NCBI GenBank assembly: GCA_016286935.1
Contig: JAEEUO010000088.1
Location: 1 to 5,549 of the forward strand
Direction of reading: 5' to 3'
Origin: Bacillota bacterium
GTDB taxonomy: Bacteria; Bacillota; Clostridia; Peptostreptococcales; Anaerovoracaceae
Length of the DNA stretch: 5,549 nt
The notes below the pieces were generated by a model. That model had not been told where the DNA came from and did no database searches. It saw nothing but the letters and a program-made list of their open reading frames with translations. Position numbers and translations under genes: made by a program. This document shows positions 1 through 5,097 of the stretch, piece after piece (position 1 is the first letter of the stretch; the number at the start of each line of letters is the position of its first letter).

Positions 1-215
1 TCGCGCTGTTCTTCCGTGAGACGGAAGCCCACACCCGGACGGCGGCCCAGAAGAAAAAGCAGGCCGCCGCGAAGGCGAAATACGACGCGGAGAAGACGCT
101 CGCCGGCCCCGAAGGGCCGGTCGACTGGCAGGCCGCCGCGGCCGAAGCGCTCGCGGTGAAGCGCGCCACGCTCGTTCTCGAGGCGATCGAGAAGGAAACG
201 GAGGACGAGCCATGA
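1..215 (+). CDS. C-terminal end of an unrecognised protein, truncated by the window edge
   Basis: An open frame (codons starting at base 3) runs from the window edge to a TGA at 213-215, giving about 70 residues. It begins with a short hydrophobic patch (ALFF), then becomes charged and rich in Ala, Lys and Glu, with a predicted helical, possibly coiled-coil character, and ends acidic (ETEDEP). The stop overlaps the next ATG as ATGA, which argues for translational coupling with the symporter gene. I do not recognise the family. In Escherichia coli panF is preceded by yhdT, a small two-helix membrane protein (DUF997), so this could be the end of such a protein if the ALFF patch closes a membrane helix. 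The long charged tail is not typical of YhdT, so this is only a guess. Confidence 0.65.
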   Translation, partial: ALFFRETEAHTRTAAQKKKQAAAKAKYDAEKTLAGPEGPVDWQAAAAEALAVKRATLVLEAIEKETEDEP

Positions 216-1747
216 CGTTTGCCCAGATCGCAATGACGGCAGTCGTCGGCGTCGTGATCGTCCTGACCCTTCTGATCGCGGTCGTCGCGGCGGCGATCCG
301 GAAACAGAAGGCTGCGGAGCGGAACGAAAACCAGCTCGCGGACTATTACCACGGCGGCCGCAGGACCGGCGCCTTCGCGCTCGCGATGACGATCGTCACG
401 ACGTACCTGTCGGCGAGCTCGTTCCTCGGCGGCCCCGGCTTTGCCTATGAGAAGGGCATCGCGTGGGCGTACCTTTCCGCCGTCCAGATCCCGGTCATCT
501 TCCTCACGTTCGGCGTGATCGCGAAGAAGCTCGGAACGGTCAGCCGCTCCGTCGGCGCCGTCACGATCAACGACGTCCTTCGCGCGCGCTATTCCAGCCC
601 TGTTCCGGCGATCCTCTGCTCGGTCGCGATGATCGCGTGCTACGTCATCCAGATGACGGCCCAGATCAAGGGCGGCGCGATCCTCTTCCAGACGATCACC
701 GGCCTCAATTACGAGCGCGGCCTGCTCCTGTTCGGCATCCTGGTCGTGCTCTTTACGGCCGTCGGCGGCTTCGCGGGCCAGTCGGTCGCGAACACGCTCT
801 TCGGCGTCCTGATGGTCATCGGGTGCGTGAGCCTCGCGATGATCCTTTCGCGCGCGAGCTCGAACGGCAGCGTCGCCGAAACGATGCAGATCCTCCACCC
901 CGGCTGGGATTCCGTCGCGGGCACGGACGGGTCTCTGACGCCCGCGTATATGATGTCGTTCATGATCCTGACGGGGATCGGCGTCCTCGGCCTTCCGATG
1001 ACCGCGTCGTGCGGAACGGCGTACCGCGACACGAAAGCCCTGAACAAGGCCATCCCGATCGGGACGCTCGTGCTGGCGTTCATCGTCCTGTCGATCCACA
1101 TCGTCGGCGCGTACGCGCCGCTTCTGATCTCGATGCCCGAGATCCGCGTCATGCTCGGCGAATCGGCGGGCACGGACTACGTCCTGCCGGGCATCGTCCT
1201 GAAATACATGAGCCCGCTCGCGGCGGGGTTCTTCTTCGTGGCGCCGCTCGCCGCGATCCTGTCCTCCGTGAACGCGCTGCTCCTCTCGAGCTCCGCGACG
1301 CTCGTCCGCGATCTGTACGTCAACCACATCCTGCGCGACAAGGAACGCGCCGAGACCGAGCCGTTCCGGAAGCGCGCGGCGTTCGTGTCGCTCTTCCTCG
1401 CCGCGCTGCTCGTCCTCGCCGCGTGGGCGATCGTCCGGCTTCCGCGCTTCGCTTCGATGTCGATCGTCCGGCTGAACCTGATCGCGCTCGGCGGACTCGA
1501 ATGCGCCTTCTTCTTCCCGCTCGTCGGCGGGCTGTTCTCCCGGAAGGCGACGGCGGCGGGAGCCGCTGCCGGATCGGTATCCGGCTTCCTGCTCTACGCG
1601 ATCCTGATCTGGAAGGACGTCCGCCCCGGCGGATTCCTTCCCGTCGTCCCGGCTCTTCTCCTGTCCGGTATCGTCTTTGCCGCGGTCTCGTGCTTCACGC
1701 AACGGAATGCGCCGGAGCCGTCCGACAGCTTTTTCCCGAGGAGGTAA
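212..1747 (+). CDS. panF: Sodium/pantothenate symporter, PanF type (sodium:solute symporter family)
   Basis: A 511-residue integral membrane protein predicted to bring pantothenate (vitamin B5, the coenzyme A precursor) into the cell with Na+. From memory it lines up with Escherichia coli PanF almost throughout. Examples are LAMTIVTTYLSASSFLGGPG (57-76), the GGF..SV.NTLFGVLM block (185-201), LSPAYMMSF-like residues near 242-250, and AAILSSVNALLLSSSATL (347-364) followed by RDLY. Ser351-Ser352 sit where the family places a Ser/Ser or Ser/Thr pair linked to Na+ binding. Hydrophobic segments recur from residue 9 to about 494, fitting the roughly 13 helices of the family. The length is close to the usual 480-510. 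GGAGGA at 200-205 lies six bases before the ATG, which overlaps the upstream stop. Substrate is inferred from homology; a related organic acid is possible. Confidence 0.9.
   Translation: MTFAQIAMTAVVGVVIVLTLLIAVVAAAIRKQKAAERNENQLADYYHGGRRTGAFALAMTIVTTYLSASSFLGGPGFAYEKGIAWAYLSAVQIPVIFLTFGVIAKKLGTVSRSVGAVTINDVLRARYSSPVPAILCSVAMIACYVIQMTAQIKGGAILFQTITGLNYERGLLLFGILVVLFTAVGGFAGQSVANTLFGVLMVIGCVSLAMILSRASSNGSVAETMQILHPGWDSVAGTDGSLTPAYMMSFMILTGIGVLGLPMTASCGTAYRDTKALNKAIPIGTLVLAFIVLSIHIVGAYAPLLISMPEIRVMLGESAGTDYVLPGIVLKYMSPLAAGFFFVAPLAAILSSVNALLLSSSATLVRDLYVNHILRDKERAETEPFRKRAAFVSLFLAALLVLAAWAIVRLPRFASMSIVRLNLIALGGLECAFFFPLVGGLFSRKATAAGAAAGSVSGFLLYAILIWKDVRPGGFLPVVPALLLSGIVFAAVSCFTQRNAPEPSDSFFPRR
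1738..1744 (+). promoter_or_regulatory. Ribosome binding site of the dehydrogenase gene, inside the end of panF
   Basis: GAGGAGG lies within the last codons of panF (encoding its final Arg-Arg) with five bases before the ATG at 1750. It fixes this ATG as the dehydrogenase start, although the same frame stays open far upstream. Confidence 0.75.
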
Positions 1748-1749
1748 TC

Positions 1750-2736
1750 ATGGACCGACTGATCGTTGTACATCATGAATTCTTTGAACCGGAGCTCATC
1801 GGCCGGATCACGGAACGCGCGGCGGAGCTCGGCTTCCGCGTTCTCGCGTTCGACGGGCGCGTTCCCGGCGAAAAGGAAAAAGGGCGCGATGCCGTGAAGG
1901 ACGCGGAGATCCTGTACGCGTTCTCGCCGCGGATGCTCCGGGCGGGAAGCGAAAAACTGAAGTGGTTCTGCTGCATGAGCGCCGGCGTCGACCTGTTCAC
2001 GGATCCGTCCGTCTTTCCGAATCCCGGCGTCATGCTGACGAATTCGAACGTCTACGGACCCGCGATCGCCGAACACGTCGTCATGGCGCTTCTGATGATG
2101 ATGCGGAAGATGAACGCCTACGGCGAGATCGTCCGCGAACGGAAATGGACGCGGAACCTGCCGATCGACGGCATTATCGAGAACTCCTTCCTGATCGTCG
2201 GCACGGGCAACCTCGGAACGAACATCGCCTCCCGCCTGAAGGGGATGCGCGCCGGCCGCGTGATCGGCGTGAACCGTTCGGGCGTTTTCCGCGGCGAAGA
2301 GAATCCGTTCGACGCGATCCGTCCGATCGGCGAACTCGACGGGCTGCTTGGCGAAGCGGGCGCGGTCATCCTCGCCGTTCCGAAGCTCGGCGATACGACG
2401 CGCATCATCAACGCCGACACGATCGCGAGGATGCGGGACGGCGCGTATCTTGTCAACGTCGGCCGCGGAAACGCCGTCGACCAGGCCGCCCTGATCGAAG
2501 CGCTGAACGGCGGAAAGCTGGCCGGGGCGGCGCTCGACGTGTTCGAGACGGAGCCGGTCCCGCCGGACGATCCGATCTGGGACGCGAAGAACATCCTGAT
2601 CACGCCCCACGTCTCGGGCGACACGAGCCTGCCGTACACGCGCCGCGCGAACGTCGAACGGTTCCTGGCCGATCTTGAGCGGTACGCGAAAGGCGAACCG
2701 CTGCTCGGTTTGGTCGATCCGAAAAGAGGGTATTGA
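1750..2736 (+). CDS. D-2-hydroxyacid dehydrogenase (NAD(P)-dependent, SerA/GhrA-like superfamily)
   Basis: A 328-residue cytoplasmic oxidoreductase that should interconvert a 2-oxoacid and the matching D-2-hydroxyacid. The nucleotide-binding Rossmann motif GTGNLG is at 151-156. Catalytic residues of the superfamily are visible: Arg239 in NVGRGNAVD, Glu268 in DVFETEPVP, and His287 in LITPHVSG. The Arg-to-Glu spacing of 29 equals that of E. coli SerA. The substrate-domain segment SAGVDLF (77-83) and the N-terminal flavodoxin-like fold are also present. After the second Rossmann strand the sequence is VNRSG (174-178), lacking the acidic residue that usually selects NAD+, so NADP(H) preference is inferred. 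It starts two bases after panF, with a strong ribosome binding site, so co-expression is likely. Substrate is unknown; there is no C-terminal ACT domain, so it is not a classical SerA. Confidence 0.9.
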   Translation: MDRLIVVHHEFFEPELIGRITERAAELGFRVLAFDGRVPGEKEKGRDAVKDAEILYAFSPRMLRAGSEKLKWFCCMSAGVDLFTDPSVFPNPGVMLTNSNVYGPAIAEHVVMALLMMMRKMNAYGEIVRERKWTRNLPIDGIIENSFLIVGTGNLGTNIASRLKGMRAGRVIGVNRSGVFRGEENPFDAIRPIGELDGLLGEAGAVILAVPKLGDTTRIINADTIARMRDGAYLVNVGRGNAVDQAALIEALNGGKLAGAALDVFETEPVPPDDPIWDAKNILITPHVSGDTSLPYTRRANVERFLADLERYAKGEPLLGLVDPKRGY

Positions 2737-2780
2737 TACGGTACACACGGAATCAACGATAAGCGAAAGGAGAGAACACC

Positions 2781-3107
2781 ATGCCCCTTCATGTCAATCA
2801 ATCGAATTTTGAACAGGAAGTTCTGCAGAGCACGAAGCCGGTTCTCGTCGACTTTTTCGCGACCTGGTGCGGCCCCTGCAAGATGCTCGGACCGACGATC
2901 GAGGAGGTCGAAGCGGAACGGAGCGACATCAAAGTCGTGAAGATCGATATCGACGAATGCCCGCGGATCGCGAACCAGTACCGCATCTCGGCCGTGCCGT
3001 CCGTATTCGTCTTCCGCAACGGCCAGGTCGCCGCGAAGACGATGGGCGTCCGCCCGAAGGAACAGATCTACCAGCTCATCGACATCGCGATGACGAGGGA
3101 GCTGTAG
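2781..3107 (+). CDS. trxA: Thioredoxin
   Basis: A 108-residue cytoplasmic disulfide reductase of standard thioredoxin length. The active site WCGPC is at 29-33, with redox cysteines 30 and 33. The buried Asp24 in the LVDFFATWC strand and cis-Pro73 in the AVPSVFVF strand occupy their family positions. There is no signal peptide, so it should act in the cytosol with thioredoxin reductase on targets such as ribonucleotide reductase and peroxiredoxins. An extra cysteine (Cys60, in DIDECPRIA) is commonly seen in thioredoxins at this place. AAAGGAG at 2766-2772 precedes the ATG by eight bases. The 44-base gap from the dehydrogenase shows no terminator, and the next gene starts one base after the stop. 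Confidence 0.95.
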   Translation: MPLHVNQSNFEQEVLQSTKPVLVDFFATWCGPCKMLGPTIEEVEAERSDIKVVKIDIDECPRIANQYRISAVPSVFVFRNGQVAAKTMGVRPKEQIYQLIDIAMTREL

Positions 3108-3108
3108 G

Positions 3109-3534
3109 ATGGATTACAGGAGATTCGGCGATACGATCCTTGTCCGCATCGACAAGGACGAAGAGATCCTGACCGAGATGAAGAAGGTCGCGCTCCGGGA
3201 GAACGTGAAGCTCGCGGAGGTCAACGCCCTCGCCGCGCTCTCGGAGATGACCGTCGCGCTGTACGACGTCCCGAACCGCAAGTTCATCCCGAACCACGTC
3301 GACGGGCCGCTTGAGGTGACGTCGCTCCACGGCAACATCAACACGATGAACGGCGAATACTACACCCACATCCACTGCTCCGCCGGAAACGCGGAGGGGA
3401 CCGTCTTCGGCGGCCACCTCGTCAGCGCCGTCGTCAGCGGCACATGCGAGATGTTCATCCGCGTGATCGACGGAACGGTCGACCGCTTCCGCGACGAGGA
3501 GGTCACCGGGCTGAATCTGTGGAAGTTTGAATAG
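3109..3534 (+). CDS. PPC/DUF296 domain protein (PD1-like putative DNA-binding protein)
   Basis: A 141-residue single-domain protein of the PPC (plants and prokaryotes conserved, DUF296) family. The family's metal-site pattern is clear: His87 and His89 in YTHIHCS (GxHxH-type), then His103 in FGGHLVSA. SLHGNI (72-77) and TCEMFI (112-117) match the conserved strands of the trimeric fold. In plants the domain occurs in AT-hook proteins. Stand-alone bacterial members are often annotated as DNA-binding proteins, but their biochemical role is poorly defined, and no AT-hook is visible here. The ATG lies one base after the trxA stop, with GAGGGAG at 3095-3101 inside trxA as ribosome binding site, so it should be translated from the trxA message. 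It is the last gene of the + strand group. Confidence 0.85.
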   Translation: MDYRRFGDTILVRIDKDEEILTEMKKVALRENVKLAEVNALAALSEMTVALYDVPNRKFIPNHVDGPLEVTSLHGNINTMNGEYYTHIHCSAGNAEGTVFGGHLVSAVVSGTCEMFIRVIDGTVDRFRDEEVTGLNLWKFE

Positions 3535-3537
3535 GGC

Positions 3538-3577
3538 GTCCGGAACGGAACCCGCGGTTCGGCCTGCCGGGCCGGAC
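3538..3577 (+). repeat. GC-rich inverted repeat after the PPC gene
   Basis: GTCCGG (3538-3543) pairs with CCGGAC (3572-3577), enclosing a small GAACC / GGTTC hairpin (3548-3552 with 3556-3560). It begins four bases after the PPC stop codon. No T-run follows on the + strand (the next bases are AAACCGG), so it is not a classical intrinsic terminator. It may protect the 3' end of the message or may be incidental in GC-rich DNA. Confidence 0.35.
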
Positions 3578-3609
3578 AAACCGGATATAACGGATAAAAC
3601 AGACAAAAC

Positions 3610-3637
3610 AAAACCGCCTCCCGAGGGAGACGGTTTT
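3610..3637 (-). terminator. Intrinsic terminator of the tRNA operon, possibly bidirectional
   Basis: A 12-base stem (3610-3621 with 3626-3637) surrounds a four-base loop. Read on the - strand the stem is AAAACCGTCTCC / GGAGGCGGTTTT with one U-G wobble and loop CTCG, followed by a T-rich tail (GTTTTGTCTGTTTT). Read on the + strand the same position is a C-A mismatch, though TTTTACTTT follows. The pairing therefore favours use on the - strand, four bases beyond the CCA end of tRNA-Gly. It may also stop + strand transcripts from the PPC gene. Confidence 0.8.
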
Positions 3638-3641
3638 ACTT

Positions 3642-3716
3642 TGGAGCGGAAGACGAGATTCGAACTCGCGACCCTCGCCTTGGCAAGGCGATGTACTACC
3701 CCTGTACCACTTCCGC
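3642..3716 (-). tRNA. tRNA-Gly (anticodon GCC)
   Basis: Read on the - strand, the acceptor arms GCGGAAG and CTTCCGC pair fully. The anticodon stem TCGCC / GGCGA holds the loop TTGCCAA (anticodon GCC). The T arm GCGAG-TTCGAAT-CTCGT is standard, and the D stem is GTAC/GTAC. The discriminator is U, as in bacterial tRNA-Gly, and CCA is encoded. It is the last gene of the operon, five bases after tRNA-Tyr. Confidence 0.97.
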
Positions 3717-3721
3717 AAAAA

Positions 3722-3806
3722 TGGTGGAGGGAGATGGATTCGAACCATCGAAAGCTCAGCTAACGGATTTACAGTCCGCCCCCTTTGGCCGCTCGGGAAT
3801 CCCTCC
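3722..3806 (-). tRNA. tRNA-Tyr (anticodon GTA)
   Basis: An 85-base class II tRNA. Acceptor GGAGGGA pairs with TCCCTCC. The anticodon stem CGGA / TCCG carries loop CTGTAAA (anticodon GTA). A long variable arm follows (AGCTGAGCTTTCG region), as expected for bacterial tRNA-Tyr. The T loop is TTCGAAT, the discriminator is A, and CCA is encoded. Confidence 0.97.
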
Positions 3807-3816
3807 ACATCTTTTG

Positions 3817-3854
3817 ATAACATGATGCTGTATATTGTTATTCGGTTTTCAAGG
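3817..3854 (-). other. rRNA-spacer-like motif and small inverted repeat between tRNA-Thr and tRNA-Tyr
   Basis: The 67-base spacer between tRNA-Thr and tRNA-Tyr is the longest in the cluster and AT-rich compared with the rest. On the - strand it contains CCTTGAAAACCGAATAAC (3837-3854). This resembles the TTGAAAACTGAATA-type motif that precedes rRNA genes in many Bacillota rRNA operons. It is followed by an inverted repeat, ATAACA (3817-3822) with TGTTAT (3836-3841). It may serve in processing or antitermination, or be a relic of an rRNA-linked arrangement. Resemblance is judged from memory. Confidence 0.4.
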
Positions 3855-3873
3855 TTCCGGCCGGAGGCACGAT

Positions 3874-3948
3874 TGGAGCTGGCAGAGGGAATCGAACCCC
3901 CAACCTGCTGATTACAAATCAGCTGCTCTACCGTTGAGCCATGCCAGC
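3874..3948 (-). tRNA. tRNA-Thr (anticodon TGT)
   Basis: Acceptor GCTGGCA pairs with TGCCAGC. D stem GCTC / GAGC, anticodon stem GCTGA / TCAGC with loop TTTGTAA (anticodon TGT), and T arm GGGGG-TTCGATT-CCCTC. The discriminator is U, and CCA is encoded. It reads ACA-type threonine codons, which are rare relative to ACG/ACC in the genes of this window. Confidence 0.97.
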
Positions 3949-3961
3949 GAGAGAAAAGAAG

Positions 3962-4038
3962 TGGCGACCCGAACCGGGCTCGAACCGGTGACCTCCAGCG
4001 TGACAGGCTGGCATTCTAACCAGCTGAACTACCGGGCC
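3962..4038 (-). tRNA. tRNA-Asp (anticodon GTC)
   Basis: Acceptor GGCCCGG pairs with TCGGGTC through five Watson-Crick and two G-U pairs. The anticodon stem CCAGC / GCTGG has loop CTGTCAC (anticodon GTC). T arm ACCGG-TTCGAGC-CCGGT is intact. Discriminator G matches bacterial tRNA-Asp, and CCA is encoded. It lies 13 bases before tRNA-Thr in the direction of transcription. Confidence 0.96.
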
Positions 4039-4077
4039 GCGATTTCTTTCTTCTTTACGCCCTTCCGGAAAAAGGCC

Positions 4078-4154
4078 TGGTGGGCGTAATAGGACTCGAA
4101 CCTATGACCCCCTGCTTGTAAGGCAGGTGCTCTGACCAGCTGAGCTATACGCCC
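4078..4154 (-). tRNA. tRNA-Val (anticodon TAC)
   Basis: Acceptor GGGCGTA pairs fully with TACGCCC. D stem GCTC / GAGC, anticodon stem CCTGC / GCAGG with loop CTTACAA (anticodon TAC), and T arm ATAGG-TTCGAGT-CCTAT. The discriminator is A, and CCA is encoded. It is the first gene of the operon, about 30 bases after the predicted transcription start, and is followed by a 39-base spacer before tRNA-Asp. Confidence 0.97.
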
Positions 4155-4191
4155 GAGCACTCACGTCGTTTTTTACCTGACGCAAGTACAA

Positions 4192-4220
4192 ATATTACAC
4201 GGAGTTGCCTCTTTTGTCAA
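4192..4220 (-). promoter_or_regulatory. Sigma-70/SigA-type promoter of the tRNA operon
   Basis: On the - strand a perfect -35 box TTGACA (4220-4215) is separated by exactly 17 bases from TAATAT (4197-4192), five of six matches to the -10 consensus. The predicted start is near 4183-4187, giving a leader of about 30 bases before tRNA-Val. The -35 box begins eight bases after the yigZ stop codon, so the promoter fills the yigZ-tRNA gap. Such a strong match fits a highly expressed stable-RNA operon. Confidence 0.9.
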
Positions 4221-4228
4221 GCAAATTT

Positions 4229-4882
4229 TCACCTTTTTTCGGTAAAATCCGGTGAAATCGGAACGAGTCCGACGGTCCTCTCCGCGGGTCCGAAACGCAC
4301 GCTTCCGGCCGTCGTTTCGGTCAGGATCCCGCGCACGGTCTCCTCGTCTTCGGGAGACGTTTCGACGGTCACGGTCACGTCCTCCGCGTACGCCGGGTCG
4401 CGCATCGCGAAGGCTCCCTCCTTCTCCCGGTTGCGAAGCTTTCCGAGGGCCGTATACGCGAACGACGCCGTGAACGACACGCGCTCCGACGCGTCCGCGA
4501 TACCCGCGTCCCCGACGGCCATCTTCGCGGTGGAGCTGTACGCGCGGACGAGGCCGCCCGTTCCGAGCAGCCTTCCGCCGAAGTATCTTACGACGGCCAC
4601 CGCGACGTTCGTCAGGTCCTCCTTCTCGAGCATCGCCAGGATCGGCGGCCCGGACGTTCCCTGGGGCTCGCCGGCGTCGCTCGCCCACTCGAGTTCCTTC
4701 TTCCGGCCGACGATGAAGGCGGGCACGACGTGGGTCGCGTCTTTGTAGCGCTCGCGGATCTCCGCGAAGAACGCGTCCGCCTCCTCCTTCGAGGACACGG
4801 GGCGCGCGAACGCGATGAAGCGCGAGCGGTCGATCACCTGCTCGGCGGAGCCTTCCTGTTGTATCGTTCGGAATAGGATCAT
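4229..4882 (-). CDS. yigZ: YigZ/IMPACT family protein (UPF0029 N-terminal domain)
   Basis: A 217-residue cytoplasmic protein of the YigZ family. Residues roughly 1-125 form the UPF0029/IMPACT domain: SRFIAFA (20-26), SDAGEPQGTSGPPIL (68-82), VVRYFGG (97-103) and LGTGGLVRAY (106-115) are the family signature. The rest matches the smaller DUF1949 domain, which has a ferredoxin-like fold. Eukaryotic IMPACT proteins regulate the translation-linked kinase GCN2; the bacterial role is unsettled. The common D/S-GEP-G-T-G-P core is intact, while the usual HNC/HHC-like patch reads THVVPAF (50-56). I start at ATG 4882 because family members begin just before the KSRFIA-like segment; a GTG at 4930 would add 16 residues but has no Shine-Dalgarno. 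The chosen start has only a weak AGGT (4889-4892). No terminator separates it from the tRNA promoter. Confidence 0.9.
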   Translation of the reverse strand: MILFRTIQQEGSAEQVIDRSRFIAFARPVSSKEEADAFFAEIRERYKDATHVVPAFIVGRKKELEWASDAGEPQGTSGPPILAMLEKEDLTNVAVAVVRYFGGRLLGTGGLVRAYSSTAKMAVGDAGIADASERVSFTASFAYTALGKLRNREKEGAFAMRDPAYAEDVTVTVETSPEDEETVRGILTETTAGSVRFGPAERTVGLVPISPDFTEKR

Positions 4883-4888
4883 GCGTTT

Positions 4889-4893
4889 ACCTG
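4889..4893 (-). promoter_or_regulatory. Weak ribosome binding site of yigZ
   Basis: CAGGT on the - strand lies six bases before the ATG at 4882. It is weaker than the GGAGG-type sites of the + strand genes, but the alternative GTG at 4930 has no recognisable site at all. Confidence 0.4.
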
Positions 4894-4907
4894 TAAGCGT
4901 GTTGAAC

Positions 4908-4921
4908 AAAACGTACGTTTT
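4908..4921. repeat. Perfect 14-bp palindrome upstream of yigZ
   Basis: AAAACGTACGTTTT is a perfect palindrome centred 32-33 bases before the yigZ ATG. It has no loop, so it looks more like a dimeric protein-binding site (operator) than an RNA hairpin. If the GTG at 4930 were the real start, the palindrome would be coding sequence. No repressor is identified in the window. Confidence 0.5.
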
Positions 4922-4930
4922 AGCCGGCAC

Positions 4931-4958
4931 TTGGCGATTGGCGAGTCGAAGACGAAGA
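4931..4958. repeat. Two short tandem duplications in the hflX-yigZ gap
   Basis: TTGGCGA occurs twice in direct succession (4931-4937, 4938-4944), and CGAAGA occurs twice in direct succession (4947-4952, 4953-4958). Both lie between the palindrome and the hairpin pair. They could be replication-slippage products in non-coding DNA. Confidence 0.6.
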
Positions 4959-4966
4959 CAGAGCCT

Positions 4967-5042
4967 ACGGTTTCCTCCGAATTGCTTTCCGCGTTGCGGA
5001 AAGGACGGAAACCGTGAGATTTTCGCGGCAAGGCGAAAATCT
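4967..5042. other. Pair of adjacent strong hairpins (candidate structured RNA or palindromic repeat)
   Basis: Hairpin A has an outer stem ACGGTTTCC (4967-4975) with GGAAACCGT (5007-5015) and an inner stem CTTTCCGC (4985-4992) with GCGGAAAG (4996-5003), loop GTT. An internal loop of nine bases faces one of three. Hairpin B, starting two bases later, has a perfect 10-bp stem AGATTTTCGC (5017-5026) with GCGAAAATCT (5033-5042) and a six-base loop. All stems are perfect Watson-Crick matches. Neither hairpin is followed by a T-run on either strand, so they are not ordinary terminators. If transcribed with hflX and yigZ it would lie in the RNA between those genes. It matches no riboswitch or ncRNA family that I recognise. 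Confidence 0.6.
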
Positions 5043-5097
5043 TAGTACCGCTGCGTTAAGAAACGTCCAGGCGCGAGCCGTGTTTTGTGAAACATGC

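Noticed and set aside
463..1749. Long + strand open frame upstream of the dehydrogenase start, in the same frame
   Set aside because: It is an Arg/Pro/Asp-rich shadow of panF caused by the GC-rich code. The dehydrogenase itself begins at 1750 with a good ribosome binding site and family-like N-terminus.
1594..2801. Long - strand open frames opposite the dehydrogenase
   Set aside because: Their composition is Arg/Asp/Val-rich with no recognisable domain, and they lie opposite a clear, motif-complete gene.
3503..3823. - strand open frame with a sequence like GFPSGQRGRTVN
   Set aside because: It is a translation of tRNA-Tyr and tRNA-Gly, a well-known kind of false protein annotation.
3835..4089. 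+ strand open frame with RTGLEPVTSSV-like sequence
   Set aside because: It is the antisense translation of tRNA-Thr and tRNA-Asp; such strings are common spurious database proteins.
3642..4154. tRNA genes as an integration site for a mobile element
   Set aside because: No partial tRNA duplicate, integrase gene or flanking direct repeat is present in the window.
4883..4930. N-terminal extension of YigZ from GTG at 4930
   Set aside because: There is no Shine-Dalgarno, the 16 extra residues do not look like the family, and the region contains a perfect palindrome suggestive of regulatory DNA.
5039..5069. Possible - strand promoter (TGGACG with TACTAA or TAAGAT) for yigZ
   Set aside because: Matches are poor (about four of six or fewer) and the spacings are 16 or 19 bases; the -10 candidates also overlap hairpin B.
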